Positions 15,151-28,200 of a stretch of DNA of 64,000 bases are shown piece by piece (the first letter of the stretch is position 1; the number at the start of each line of letters is the position of its first letter). The position numbers and the translations under genes are program-made. A model generated the notes under the pieces. It did no database searches, had not been told where the DNA came from, and saw nothing but the letters and a program-made list of their open reading frames with translations. The stretch is from Nectonema munidae (taxonomy: Eukaryota > Nematomorpha > Nectonematoida > Nectonematidae): contig JAUIRK010000736.1 of assembly GCA_030549495.1 (NCBI GenBank), positions 1 through 64,000 on the forward strand, given 5' to 3'.

Positions 15151-15600
15151 ATTTTCACACATCAGCCACAATTAGATTGACACATACATACCCTACTTGT
15201 TGAAACTACACCAGGAAATGAAATCAGCAATGTCGAATTATTAAAATATTTTATTTTTTTATTGGAAGAATTTCATCACTAATAGGCATTTTGTTTGAAA
15301 TTTGCTACCAAAAAGCCATGCTTTTGGAAATATACTAGTGTTATGTGTTCCAATATATATTTGATTACACATTTTCAAGAGTGCATCTAATTTAGACACT
15401 AAATTTTAAGTTATAGACATATTAAATTTATGTTTAAAAAAATGTACATTTAATTTTGATTGACAGCTTTTGACATGAGACGTAATTAACTACCATTAAA
15501 TGGTATTAAACGATACAGCTAGCAATTTTAGGAAATTTAACCAAATTTCAATGAAAATAATTTGGCTAATTTTATACAATTGAGGCTTTAGTTGAGGAAG
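15150..15600 (-). mobile_element. family X, copy A (right part)
   Basis: Continuation of copy A beyond the inserted Tigger: a ~144-bp repeat unit (AGGAAATGAAATCAGCA at about 15211), then GTGTTATGTGTTCCAA, TTTTGATTGACAGCTTTTG and GCTAATTTTATACAATTG, which match 35740-35760, 36336-36355 and 36410-36430 of copy B in the same order. Confidence 0.65.
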
Positions 15601-15639
15601 GTGGCGGCTAAAATGACCCGATACTGACATGATTAAGAC

Positions 15640-15792
15640 TACATTTTAGAAGTTGTAGGTATCGCATCCAAAGAAAGAATATAAACTTTCATAGTTGAAC
15701 AGATGGTAAGGATAGTCACGACCTGGAATCGAACCCAGATCATCTAGATCCAGACCCCACCCTCTACCATTAAGCCATATGCGGACATTAAC
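15640..15792 (-). repeat. tRNA-derived SINE, family S1, copy 1
   Basis: Read on the minus strand it begins with a tRNA-like head: A-box-like TGGCTTAATGGTAGAG and B-box GGTTCGATTCC (15728-15738 region), followed by a shared tail GACTATCCTTACCATCTGTT and GGATGCGATACC. A second copy with the same order is at 51740-51895. Not a functional tRNA: I cannot fold a proper acceptor stem from it. Confidence 0.8.
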
Positions 15793-15799
15793 TGATTCA

Positions 15800-16780
15800 C
15801 ACATAAATCAAATTACTGTGTTGCTTCGATCAGTCATTGTTTTAACAAGCTAATTCAAAATTAAGTTAATGCCAATACTTCTGATTTTACTCGTTTACCT
15901 TCAATTCTTCCCAAATGACCTACGATGGAATTTACCTAGAACCATTATTTGCATAATTCATTTTAAAATGGTAAAACATAAGCATATCCGTGAATATTCT
16001 ATTGATTTTATGTTGTGTAGAAGACAACTAGAGAGTTTGATTTTTTAACCTTTCTAAAAAACAAGATCAGTATTTTATGGTCCAGCAGAGAAAAATAAAG
16101 GGGGACATTGAAGGAAAGAGTTTGCTCCATGGTAGTGTTATTCCAGGATGAGTGATGACTTCGTTGTCATGGTCATTTTTATTGTGATTTTGATATCCTA
16201 AAATGACAGATTATGAATTTGTCCCTTTTTGCAATACAATGGACTATAATTACATAGCGTGAAATTGTGTTACACATTACTCATCTACAAACACGAATAC
16301 CACTTCTTGTTGATGAAAATCTAGTTCAAGTTTCTCTAGTATTCGTCTAGGTCTAGAAGCAAGTATGTTTGAATGTTAGTAAAACAAATTTCACAAAAAG
16401 GCTGAATATTTTAATCAAAAAAATTCTGCAAAAGCTAAATAAATAATTGTCTGCTAAAAAAAAATTTTTTTCATTAGAGTTTTGGATAATGGGAAAAATA
16501 AAATTGATCAAACAGGTGATAAAATTTATTTGTTTTTTATCCCCATTACTTTAAATTTCATTCCAGAGGATATTTTGACTTTTTGTGATCAAATTTATGG
16601 AAACAATTTACGTGATGGTCAAAAAAGTTTTGATTGGTCATTAAATTACATTTCATATTCCTAGCACACAAAAAGAACTAAACCTCTAAAATGCAGGAGA
16701 TCCAGTGAAATGGTGAAAAGTTAACAATTTGCCAAAAATTCAACAGGGAAAGAAAAGAACTACTTTTTTGCTGCCTAAGC
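15800..16780. other. unassigned stretch downstream of GBE1
   Basis: AT-rich. A minus-strand piece at about 16355-16290 resembles a spliced exon (TACTAAC branch-point-like word, then an AG) but has no family match; see rejected items. No other support for a gene. Confidence 0.4.
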
Positions 16781-16789
16781 AAATATTGA

Positions 16790-16795
16790 TTTATT
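16790..16795 (-). terminator. candidate poly(A) signal for GBE1
   Basis: AATAAA on the minus strand, about 124 nt after the GBE1 stop codon. Position and sequence fit a 3' end signal, though such hexamers are frequent in this AT-rich DNA. Confidence 0.45.
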
Positions 16796-16918
16796 AGTGT
16801 TTTTAGGAAATAAATATTAAAACAGTAAAGCTTAAAATATGGTGTAATAAAACGCAAAACAAAATAAGTAAAAATAATTTCTCAAAAAGATGATTGCACT
16901 TTAAGAAGAGTAACGGAG

Positions 16919-19042
16919 TCATTTTATACTTTTGAGTTGTTTGGGAGCAAAAACAAGAGCCACCCTGCACGGCAAATAGACAAAAAGAGAATGCTTTCGG
17001 TTATTCCAGGGCTCTTCTCTTGTTTGAAACTCAGTTCCATGATTCAATCTGGTATGCCCGCCAAAACTAGCTTGATCAGAGTCCAAGACAATTTTATAAA
17101 CACCGGCTTCCTCCACACCAATCAAGTAATCGGTATAGCTTTTGTGCGGGTGAAAGTTGAAAGCGAATAGCAAATTGGCGCGTTCAAACACAATAACTTT
17201 ATCATCTTCATGTTTCAATGACACATAGGCAGGCTGGGAGGAGAGCCAATGAAAGTCATCTTCAAGCTTGTTCATTTCTCGATCAAAGTTAAGCAAGAAA
17301 ACGTAGCGCAGATCTTTGTCCCAAATCAGGTTGAATTGCCTGCGCGCATAGTGATACGAATTGGCATTGCCAGGACGAGGAAAGTCCAGCCATTCAGGGT
17401 GTCCAAACTCATTGCCAATGAAATTGAGGTAGGCTTCTCCACCGAGAGCGTGTGTGATCAGTCTCAACATCTTGTGCAAAGCAATGCCCCTGTCTATCAC
17501 ACCCGAAAGCGGCTTCGACAAAGACATATCGGTGTACATGTCTTTATCCATGAGCCAAAACGCGATCGTTTTATCTCCTACGAGAGATTGATCGTGGCAC
17601 TCAACGTACGCCACGTTTTTCTCTTGCCAGCGCCTGTTGGAGAGATTGTGTGCGATATCGGCCATGTTCCAGGACTCATCGTTATGTGTTTTAAGCAATT
17701 TTATCCACATATCAGGGAGGGACATGGCTAGGCGATAATCAAAACCGCAGCCTCCCTCCGAAATGGGGCGACACATGGTGGGCATGCCAGAGACTTCCTC
17801 ACAAATACTTATGTTATTGGGAAAGAGAGTTGAAAGCATATGATTGGCTAATGTGAGATAGGTAAAGGATTCTGTATCAGTGCCCATTCCAAAGTACTCC
17901 TCGTAGTTTCCGGTGAAGGAATGAGCGATGCCACGACTGTGATACAACATAGACGTCACTCCGTCAAAGCGAAAGCCATCAAACATGAAAACGGAGGCCC
18001 AGTAGTGCAGATTTGAGAGTAAGAAGTGCAGAACTTCCCATTGCCCATAATCAAAGCAACGACTACCCCACAAGGAGTGGGAGCCTCTGGGACCAGAATG
18101 AAAAAAGCAGGCATCCGTTCCATCAAACTCATTCAAGCCATCATCTGAGTTGGGACTGGCGTGACTGTGTACAACATCTAGCAAGACAATCAGACCATAT
18201 GAGTGAGCAGTGTCAATCAAGCGCTTCAATTCATCGGGTTTGCCGTACCTACTGGAGGGCGCAAAAAAACTTGTGACTTGGTATCCAAAACAAGCGTAAA
18301 AGGCATGCTCCATTATTGCCATTAGTTGGATTGCGTTGTAATTGAGGTCGACAATGTGGGGAAGGACATTTTCGGTGAAATGTGAGTACGAAGAAACTTT
18401 TCCTTCCCATGAAGAAATGCCCACATGGCATTCGTATATTCTGAGAGTGCGTGCTTTGGAATCGAGGCATGGCTTCGTGTGCTTGAATTCATACGTCTGA
18501 GGTGGATGATAAAACACTTGCTCAAATATTCCGCTATCCACAGACGGTTCAACATATGTTGCCCATGGGCTGATTCTACCCAACAGCCTGCCATCACCAC
18601 TTTCAACAAGAAGCTTCAAGCGAGATCCATGCTCTAGCGGAATAGAGCCATCAGAGCGCGCTGGTATCTTCAACTGCCACTTGCCGAAGCCAATGCTCTC
18701 AAATGCATGACTCTTTTCCTGCCATTGATTGAAGTCGCCTCTGAGAAAGACGCTTTTAGCGCTGGGAGCCCATTCAAGACAATGAATCGAATTGTCCGGG
18801 AGCACATGCAAGCCAAACTTTTCATAGCCTTTGCTGAAGGATTCTATGCCATTGAAATTAAGATCAATCACGTTGAGCATGTCTGACAAGCAGGTGTATC
18901 TTCGTGAAATTTCTGGTGAAAAGCCTTTGAGGTAGGGATCAAGGGCAATCAGTTTACCCAAATCAGGAGGAGCCGTTATATGCTCTATCGCGTGCATATA
19001 AATTTCTCGGGGTGAAGTAAGCTTCTTGTCATCGGTAGACAT
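16919..19042 (-). CDS. GBE1: 1,4-alpha-glucan (glycogen) branching enzyme, intronless
   Basis: Makes the alpha-1,6 branches of glycogen in the cytosol by cutting an alpha-1,4 chain and re-attaching it. One uninterrupted frame of 707 codons matches animal GBE1 end to end (human about 702). Order: N-terminal helix (DPYLKGF, 35-41), CBM48-like domain (LRGDFNQW, 100-107), GH13 barrel (LLDVVHSH, 287-294), C-terminal beta domain ([14 protein letters not shown], 685-698). Catalytic residues by family alignment: nucleophile D360 in DGFRFDGV, acid/base E415 in CEEVSGMP, third acid D484 in ECHDQ. The start is the first Met, with AT-rich sequence upstream. It is much less AT-rich than its surroundings and has no intron, whereas the vertebrate gene has many; either intron loss or an old retrocopy. 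The frame and catalytic triad are intact, so it is probably functional. Nearest upstream neighbour on the same strand is the ETS gene, about 150 bp away. Confidence 0.97.
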   Translation of the reverse strand: MSTDDKKLTSPREIYMHAIEHITAPPDLGKLIALDPYLKGFSPEISRRYTCLSDMLNVIDLNFNGIESFSKGYEKFGLHVLPDNSIHCLEWAPSAKSVFLRGDFNQWQEKSHAFESIGFGKWQLKIPARSDGSIPLEHGSRLKLLVESGDGRLLGRISPWATYVEPSVDSGIFEQVFYHPPQTYEFKHTKPCLDSKARTLRIYECHVGISSWEGKVSSYSHFTENVLPHIVDLNYNAIQLMAIMEHAFYACFGYQVTSFFAPSSRYGKPDELKRLIDTAHSYGLIVLLDVVHSHASPNSDDGLNEFDGTDACFFHSGPRGSHSLWGSRCFDYGQWEVLHFLLSNLHYWASVFMFDGFRFDGVTSMLYHSRGIAHSFTGNYEEYFGMGTDTESFTYLTLANHMLSTLFPNNISICEEVSGMPTMCRPISEGGCGFDYRLAMSLPDMWIKLLKTHNDESWNMADIAHNLSNRRWQEKNVAYVECHDQSLVGDKTIAFWLMDKDMYTDMSLSKPLSGVIDRGIALHKMLRLITHALGGEAYLNFIGNEFGHPEWLDFPRPGNANSYHYARRQFNLIWDKDLRYVFLLNFDREMNKLEDDFHWLSSQPAYVSLKHEDDKVIVFERANLLFAFNFHPHKSYTDYLIGVEEAGVYKIVLDSDQASFGGHTRLNHGTEFQTREEPWNNRKHSLFVYLPCRVALVFAPKQLKSIK

Positions 19043-19043
19043 C

Positions 19044-19049
19044 TTTATT
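19044..19049 (-). terminator. candidate poly(A) signal of the ETS gene
   Basis: AATAAA on the minus strand, about 143 nt after the proposed ETS stop and directly before the GBE1 ATG. If used, the ETS transcript would end inside the GBE1 coding region. The hexamer may equally be chance. Confidence 0.25.
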
Positions 19050-19122
19050 CCTTATTTTAATAACTATTCGTTTCAATTCTAAACGTTTGCAATATGTAAT
19101 ATACTATTTTAAGTAAAAAAAT

Positions 19123-19132
19123 GTTATATAAA
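19123..19132 (-). promoter_or_regulatory. possible TATA element for GBE1
   Basis: TTTATATAAC on the minus strand, 81-90 bp upstream of the GBE1 ATG, within the short gap between the ETS stop and GBE1. TATA-like words are common in this AT-rich DNA, so this is only a candidate. Confidence 0.2.
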
Positions 19133-19191
19133 ATGAAGAGAGATTTTGTACCAAATCACGATAAAAAATGATCGAGGAGGGATGTTTTCTT

Positions 19192-19228
19192 TTAACCAAT
19201 TGCAATGAAGGAAGGTTCTTCAACAAAT
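19192..19228 (-). CDS. pnt: ETS gene, proposed last coding exon
   Basis: A strong acceptor, CTTTTTTTCAG, is followed by one base that completes Arg and then codons for [11 protein letters not shown] and a stop. Phase (2) and the Phe-Val that normally follows the ETS-domain RYVYR agree with the exon at 30768. After FV the sequence does not resemble the CDLQ..LGY tail of ETS1. Because it is only 37 bp, a chance match is possible. Confidence 0.5.
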
Positions 19229-22200
19229 CTGAAAAAAAGCTCAATACCATTGAATATTATATCATTTTAGCTATTGGGATCCGTAGGAGAAAGAATTAAA
19301 ACAAATGCGAAAGAATGCAAAAACTGAGAGCAGTTGTCCAATTTTATGAATCAGAAGGCTATCTCATTGTCATTATCCTCACCACAGGCACTTTGTATTC
19401 AAATTTTAAACAGCCAATGTTCGGTCAGACAAAAAGTTCTTAGGCCTTAAGTATGTATAGATCAAAAAACCAAAAATTTATCTACAGATGTAAGTTAGGA
19501 ATACTGAAACGATGCATATTCTTTACCATAAGCCATATGTTTAATAAAATATGGAATTACTGTGTATAACGCAATGATCGATTTTCAAGTCAAATGAAAG
19601 AAATCAAATTTTGATCAGAGAAAAACATGAGCATGAAACAAAAGATTTGAGAGGATGTTCTAGCAAGACGAATGAAATATTATCCCTTACTAACGCTAGA
19701 ATATGCGTTAAGACTATTATCATTGCCACAATAAATGAACAAAGTATTGAATACTAAAATCTACATGCCAACCAATTTAAAATTATCAGGTACCAACATA
19801 TATTTTAAAATATACGCATTTTAGACCAATGTTCCCAAAATGAATGCGGACGAGCACTTTTACTTTCAATGAAATTAAATACGAATTACTAAAGTCATCT
19901 GCTTTGTTCAGTCGTAAACGGATTAAGCGAAAAACTGACACGTCCACATACCTCTAAGCGGTATTCTTCTCCGACAATATAAGGGATGGAACTTGCAAGA
20001 TCATGTAGACTCCGTATCTTTTTAAGAAAGGAAGGAACGAAGTTGTATTGAAAGCAAAATAATTTATTACCAGCTCACATTTCGGGAAAATTTGAGTCAG
20101 CATCATGGGTACAACAACAGCTTCAAATTTGGCGCATCGAAAAATAAGTTTACATTATTTTGGATGGCAGATTCGGCATTAAAGAAAATCTTACTAACTT
20201 TTTATAACCAAAATATGCAGTCAGAGCAATCAAAAATGGGACTGGCTTCAAGTTTCGACTCAGGATATGTAAAAATAATACCCACTCATTTTTCTTTTAG
20301 AAATGCACCATATTTTATACCTATAACACACCGCACTACCTGATTGCGATGAGCACATGCTCGAAATATTGAACAAGTATTAATTTACTCTTCAATAACC
20401 ACCTCCTTTTGCCTCACTATTTCAGAAATAAGTAAACAAAAAGTATACGATTCCTGTAATTGTTTTTCTGGTATTTTTGAAGTTTTAAAATCTGAGATGT
20501 ACAACACATACGCTCTGGAGCAGCGTTTCTCAACCGGGGGCCCATGGCCCCCCAAGGGGGCCACAGGCCTTTAACCTAGGGGCCACAAGCTAACACTAGA
20601 AAATGTAATTTAAAATGCAGAAGCTTGAAGTGTGAGAAAACTGCGGTCATAAGAGAAGTGTTTTTTCAATTAATTTGAAAGTTTTTTTTAAACTAAAAAA
20701 ATTTGAATTTTTTAAGATTTTTTTTCTTGTTTTTTTATCGTCCTTACTATAAAAATGGCTGATAGAAAAAAAAACTGTTTATAAATTTTCTTTGCTCTCT
20801 TATTAACACTGTTTCTGCAAAGTAATCAAAGAAAGGCTTAATCTATTTCTTCTTTTTTGTAAATTGTAATTTTTTTTTGTCTTTTACTTTTTGATTAAAT
20901 CTAATATTTTCTTTAGTTAAATTTCTTTTTGATTAAATCTAATTTTTTCAAGCCAAATTTTTAACTTTGTTTTGTTATTATTTGTTTTCGGATGTCGAAA
21001 GTTCGAAAATGGAATGACAGCTACGTCAGTTTTGGATTTACGAAAGTAATTCGAGACGGCATGGACTGTGCACAATGTCTGCATTGCTCAGTAGTGATGG
21101 CAAATGCATCACTACGTTCTTCTAAACTTTCAAACCATCGCGACAAGTTGCATCCTCAAAAGAAAGATGATAGTATTGATGCTCTGCTACAAAACGAGCA
21201 CGGTACGACCGTGAAGCGACGCTTCCAAAATTTGGATTCCGGCCAGAAGAAAAACCAGCTCTTCAATCTAGCTACGAAGTAGCTTACCAAATTGTAAAGT
21301 GCAAGAAACCTCACAATATTGCTGAGGAACTTATCAAGCCATGTACAGAAAAAATGGTGGAACTAATGATCGGATCAGAGGCAAAAAGAAAATTCAGCAA
21401 GTTTCGCTATCTAATGACACAATTCGTCGACGGATTGATGACATGGCCGCTGATGTGTGTCGTCAAATTTGTTATGAAATTAAGCAAAGCACGCTTCAGG
21501 CTAGCCTTCAACTTGATGAGTCTACTGACACCGCTATGGAAAGCCAGTTGATTGCCTTTGCTCGCTACGAGAAAGAAGGGAAAATGAAGGAAGAATTTTT
21601 ATTCTGCAATACCCTGCCAACTACAACAACAGCAAAAAATGTCAAAGCCATCGTGGACTCGTTTTTTGAAATGAATGGACTAAGTTGGCAGAATTTCAAG
21701 CATATCTGTACTGATGGTGCCCCGGCGATGATTGGCGTTAAAGGAGGGTTCGTCGCGCTTGTGAAGAATGAATGGCCCCACGTAACATCTTCCCACTGTT
21801 CACTACACCGATATGCTCTTGCGTCAAAAACTCTGCCGCCGCGTTTGTTAGAAGTACTGGACATTGCTGTCAAAGTAATCAACTTCATTCGTGCAAAGGC
21901 CAAAAATCATCGGCTGTTCCAACTTCTGGCCAACGAAATGGGAGCGCAACATGTGGGACTTTTGTTTTATACCAAAGTTCGTTGGTTATCGAGGGGAAAA
22001 TGCCTTTCTCGGTTGTATGAACTTCGGTTGGAGACGGAAATTTTCCTGCAAGAGAATGAAAACTATCTTCATGTCCACTTCAAGAATGAAGAGTTCGTCA
22101 TGATGCTTGCCTACCTAGCCGATATATTCGGTAGACTAAATGAAATGAACCAGTCTTTGCAGGGCCATGATGTCACAGTCAGTGACGTTCAAGACAAGCT

Positions 22201-25200
22201 TACAGGAATGTCTGCTCGAATAACAGTCTGGCAGGCACGAATTGAAGCCGGATCTACAGCTTCGTTTCCTTTATTGGACGAGCATCTTCAGACAAAAAAG
22301 ATTGAACTTCCCATCGGCATCAAAAATTACATTATCAAACATCTCGACATAAACCTACTGAAGACGAAGCAGAGGAGCTCGCAGAGTTTAAAGTCTCGAA
22401 AGCAATGAAGCTGGCCTTCAGTAACAGAAAAGATCTTTCCAACTTCTGGTTGTCTGTTCAGGATGCGTATCCAAAGCTCAGCAAGAAGGCATCCGAAATG
22501 CACGTTCAATTCGCTACAATATATCTTTGCGAATCTGGATTTTCTGACCTGGCGACGATCAAAACAAAGTCCAGAAACCGTCTTGATGTTAGGAATGATA
22601 TTCGCCTTGCTGTGTCCAAAACAAAGCCGGACATAAGAGGCCTGGTCACACGAGCTCAACAGCAAGTGTCCCATTGATTATACTGTTCAATAAAAATTTT
22701 TATTTAAGTTTATAATTTTAGTGACTGGATAAACAACATAAAACAAAATTTATTTTTTTGAAGGGCAGGGGGCCAAGAGTGTTAACCACTCGGTGAAGGG
22801 AGCCATGGGCTGTCAAAGGTTGAGAAACGCTGCTCTGGAGGATGGATCCGCTTCGCAAGATCTACAAAAAGAAGCCGGGCGATAATTTTTGATAACATAA
22901 TCAATGAGTTAAAACTTGACTCTTACCTTTTTACATCTCTTTTTACGGGAATCAGAATTTCAGCTGGAAATCATCACCTTACAATTTGATTCTGTGATTA
23001 AAAAACACATTTTTATAACCAAAATGAATGATTTTCGTCAAAATCTAGCTTCAAAATATCCGAAAATAACTTCAATGGTTTCAAAAACATTAAGTATGTT
23101 TGCCACGATTGATCTTTTCACGCAAATTTTTTCGGTGATGAAGATAATTGAAAGCACAGAACAACGCTAACAACTGATCATATGATTGATCTTTGAGAGC
23201 TTCTTCTACTACGAAGATGTCAATTTTCTCGAAAATCAGGAAAAAAAATAAAAATACCATTCAAACCTTATTTACTCAGCTGTTGTTGATTCTAAAGGCT
23301 CTTCTTTTTAGCATTAAGATTATTAATATTATTTCTCTATGATTATAAAGTTTATTTTGTATGATAGATAAATTACAAAATATACTTGACAACTTTGGCA
23401 GAGCTACAAAAGTTTATCACACGCCAAAAACCTTGATTAATCTAGACTATTTATTTCTTGAATTTTAGCAAGAGGCATATGCAAGATTTTCTAGATGCCT
23501 CAAATTAACACGCGGAAAGGTCCCGGCTTCAAACTTACATTGCTCATAGCTCGACACAAATTTGTCTTCTCGGTGAAAACACGATGCAGTACCTTTATGC
23601 AAATCAATAACAATTAATGATTAGGACATTGAGTAAATTTTCACAATAGTCGACACTCTTGGATATACGCACTTTGGTTGTTAGATTTCAATGGCGGGCT
23701 AGCACGTAGAAATTTGCATTCCTTTGCAAATTCACACGAAGGTGGTAAAAATTCGTACCTTTAACTTTCTTTTTGCATTAACAGGACGTTATTATAAAGC
23801 TTAATTTTTTGATTAAGTTAGATCAATATTATATTTTAACTTTGTGTTGAACAAAGACCAAATCAGAGCTATGATGGCGCTTACGTGATGTCAGGTAATA
23901 TTTATGTAAAATTGCTTTAGAACCATGAGTATGTTAATTTAAAAAGTGTAATGACATGTACCAATTCAAGGTCATTTATGAATGTCAATTTTAATCATTG
24001 AAAGATTTTTTTCTAGAAACTTTTTACTCAAAAACTGCGCTTTGTTCCTTTACAAGGTATATGGGAAATAAAAAAGTTCATTCTTTAATTTTTCAGACTT
24101 TTTTTAGGTAATTCAGCCTCAAGTCAAGACAATTCGCCCTCTCGACAATTCATATCAATATACTTTTACGCCAAAATGACATGCTTCCTTTTTTCTATAT
24201 GTTGCAAAAACACGTTCTATTGGGCACTAAAGAAAAATATAAAAATAATAAAAAGTTGAACCAAAAAGCAAATGAAAATAGTTAAATTCAATTAGTTATT
24301 TATACCATAATCAATTTATCGCTATCTTCAAACTTGAACTCTTCAAATTCATCTAAAGCTTTGAAAGTCTTCTTTGAACTTGACTTTTTGATTTTACGTT
24401 CAGTTAATTTCATTTTTTTGCTTTCAATTTCTTTATACGTTTCATCACCACTGAAGATGATGAATTATTTTTTTTCGTGAAGAACAAGGCTCTCAATTAT
24501 CTAAATCTTGATCGCATGTTTTTTTCATTTGCAGGGCTAATCTAAATAAACACTCTCTAGCCCCAGTACACTCGTTTTCTTCTAAAAGAATTGTATTTTT
24601 TGGATCGACATATGGTGACGTTATTAAAACATCATGGATAAAAAAAAGTCTTTTTCTCTTTTTTCGTCGATTTAGATATGCCATCTGCTATTATTCATGT
24701 TTTTTGGGACTAAAAGGTTACCAATATCCTCAATCAAATTTTTAACTTCGACAAGCCGTTTCACCATCAGATATGTACTATCCCAGCGCGTCGTTTGATC
24801 TAAAATCATTACTTTTCCAGTCCTTCTTATTATTCCTTCCATTTTTGGTGTTCTGGCTGCTATCACATTTTCACGTAATGGGCTCCCCAGATTTGATGCA
24901 ATTGAGCATCTTAAGCCATCTCTTATTGCTAATTGCAGAGTGTGAACTGCACATCTCTCATATGGGTTACAGCACAAAGTTTCAAAGCTTCTTCAATTTT
25001 TTCAAAATCATTATCTGCATCATTTTCCCAATTATTATTGTCATCGGCTTTATTTTCACTTAAATTTTCTATTAATTTCACCATATTATACGCATTATCC
25101 ATTACAATACTTATTTTCGTTTTTTTATATTGAAACAAAACCTCCTAAATCAAGTTTTTGAGATATATTAAAATATATCTTAATTATTTTAAATAAATAC

Positions 25201-28200
25201 GTATATGTAATTTATATAATGCAATTATGTAATCATATAAATGAGATGTAAATTTCAGGTCAAGTTTTTCCATTGAAAAAAAAATAAACATATAATACGG
25301 TTCATATAGATCGGAATTGAAAATAAACTTGAAAAAATTTATGAATGTTCGTTATGTGAATTGGAAAAACATTCCGAGTGGCATTTTAGATTTTCTAAAA
25401 TTTTGTGAAAGAGAGAGGTAATATTCTTATATTATATTCCACTACATTCTTCTAGCCATTCTGTGAAAAAATACAGGTTTTTTGATATTCGATATTATTC
25501 AAATGTTATGCTAATTAAAGGTATAGTTAGAGATGATGAAAATTCCCAAACTAAACCTTCATTAGAAAAGAATTTATAATGATCTTACCAAAGTTTTTTT
25601 TATTCAAAACTAATTTGAGCAGCCATTTCATTAAAAACTAAAAAAATAAACCATGAAATGTTTAAATTCTAATGAATTTTTTTTCATTGTTCAGCAATAA
25701 GATATCATTGCTCTTATCTTTCACTTGAGTAATTAGTAAGATATAATTTAAAAAGTAAAAATCTTAATTTCAAAGAGGAAAAAATTCTCCATATTACGGA
25801 AAGTAAATAGAATATCATATCACATTGTACCGTAATTTTTGTATAGCTCAAATAAAATTGATTTTGATATATTTTCCAAAATTATAAATCACAAATGAAT
25901 CTTTACTTTTTATATAAAAATTCAAAATAACGAAAATTTTATATCAGGAGTCGGAAATTTTCACGACTAGGATTCCGACTGCAGTATCTAAAATAGCTCC
26001 GACTTCTCTTCTTCGATTCAGACTCTACAGCTTGGCTGCAGACCCATAATATAGAAAAAAAATTATTTTATTTGTAAAAGAATCTATTTTTTATTTATTA
26101 ATTTATATTTATGAAGGGTACACCTCAAAAGTTATCTGAAGCTTTGATAGGAACGTTTTTTTTTAGAAAAACAAATTTTCTTAGAAATAAATAGAAAATT
26201 ATCGAAAAATAAGTTGTTATTTAATGTTAAGAATAATAAAATTTGAGAAAAAAAAAAAAAAATAGCCTAAATTTAGTTTCTAGGTGTAGAGGAAAATTTA
26301 GAAATAATTGCAATTCAAATATAACTCCCAAAAAAAATTAACATTGGAATGCAAATTTTTTCTGCTTTTAAACGAAAAAACCCTAGTTTTCTAATAAAAA
26401 ATTCTTATTATATATATCAAACTCTCAAAAATAAGAGTCCGGTTTCAAACATAAAAAAAGAGCAAATATATACTTGAAAGCATGAAAGTCACAAGGGAGA
26501 TCACTTTAAATAATTTTATAAAACAAATCTTTGTTATTTAATTCATTTCTTTAAAAAATTGAATAACAAACTAAAAAAGTTTTAAATATGAAAGTTATTA
26601 TTTAAAGATATTTTTACCATTTTTAAATCCACTTGGATAAAATATACTTGATATCAAAATTTTTTATAAAACTGAAGAAAAGGTTAATTGAAGGTCAAAA
26701 TATATTTTTAATATATTATTTCCAAAATAACAATTTCAGGGTTAAAGTTTCATGTTTATATTTTTAAAAAATAACCAAAATTACCATCGGCGTTTGAACA
26801 TTTGTATGAATATATTCACTAAAAAATGATTAGGTAAACTATAGGAAAAAGAAATTTTGACAAAAGATAGGGCTAATTTTTTTTCTTTGTATATCTAGAT
26901 TTCTGAAGAACTTTATTTACTCCGAATAGGGCAAAATTATAAGAAAATATATAACTATAATTATTTCATTTTATTTGTTTAAAACATTTACACAAAAATT
27001 AATTTTCATGCACAAACATTATTCAGGGCGGTGAAAATAATCATTCAAAAAAATCGAGCATAGTTGCTGAAAAAACCGAATACTACAAAATATACAGTTA
27101 AAATATTTTTAGGGCTGTTATCTCATTTTCGCATAAACAAAAAGTTAAGATTTATAGGTAATAACTGATTCTTGAAAATTAGATGCTTCCATAAAAGGTG
27201 AATATTTATTTAACACTAATAAGCCATAAGTTAAATTGAGGTAAATTGTGATAGAGTTGTTGAAGGAGAATTACTAAAAAAATAATTAAAATTAAAAATC
27301 AAAAAACATAAAATAAGAGACAATTTACTATTTCAAAAAAATTAGAAGCAGGAAGTTTCAACATATTTTCCAAGATCAAGCGTAAACCTAGAAAATATTA
27401 AGTATTAAAAAATATTTTTAAAATTTTATTAATCCAAATGACGTTAGGCGTGATCCAAGAAATAAAAACCCCATTGTAAATTTTAATGAAAAATACATTA
27501 GATAGTAAGTTTTTTTAGAAAATTTTTAAGTATCAATAAGTAGAAACACATGGCTTAAAAATATTAGTCTTTATCATTCAGTTAATTATTAGATTTTTTT
27601 GCACAAGACACCATGATTTCAAACTTCTTATAAAAAAAATTCTATTTTAGATCTAAAAATATTTTTAATTTTGATATTTTCAATAATTTTTGATTTCTTA
27701 ATTCTGTGTCATGTGAGCCTCAATGGTTGTTAGGGTGTACCTCTCAGCTTAACAGTTGAAGGCTCCCAACTCTAAAAACAAATTCACAAAAATTGTGATT
27801 AACCATCAAGCATAATGCGAGCATATAGCCTTGCGGCTGAAAGTGCTTTGATATCTCCAACCAACCAATTCTGTGTCATGTTATAATTAATCTTACAATT
27901 AATAAGATCATATTTTTTAGGTTATTTCTATCATAAATCTCCATTTGAATAGATTATAAATTTTTATCTGATGTTCTGACATGGGCCTATTAGATAAAGA
28001 CTAAATCATTCTTTAAAAATTAAAAAACAAATATGCATATATTTATCCTAATGTTTACCAGTAAGATATATTTTGTGGTTCTTATACTTATCTATCTCGA
28101 ACTCCAAAATGAAATTTTTTAATTTTATTGATTTAAATCCTAGTATGAATGTTTTTACCGGACTTTTTTTTTGGTTAGACTAAAACGTGCACTATGGCCG

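Noticed and set aside
16285-16360. Minus-strand exon-like piece after TACTAAC...TTCTAG, open as PRRILEKLELDFHQQEVVFV and fitting ETS phase 2
   Set aside because: Lies beyond GBE1 and lacks the Phe-Val that should follow RYVYR; the 19228 exon fits better. The phase match has a one in three chance.
16937-18637. Open frames on the plus strand and other minus frames across the GBE1 gene
   Set aside because: Shadows of the conserved GBE1 frame, with no motif or start context of their own.
21565-21903. Minus-strand 112-codon ORF
   Set aside because: Antisense shadow of the hAT transposase.
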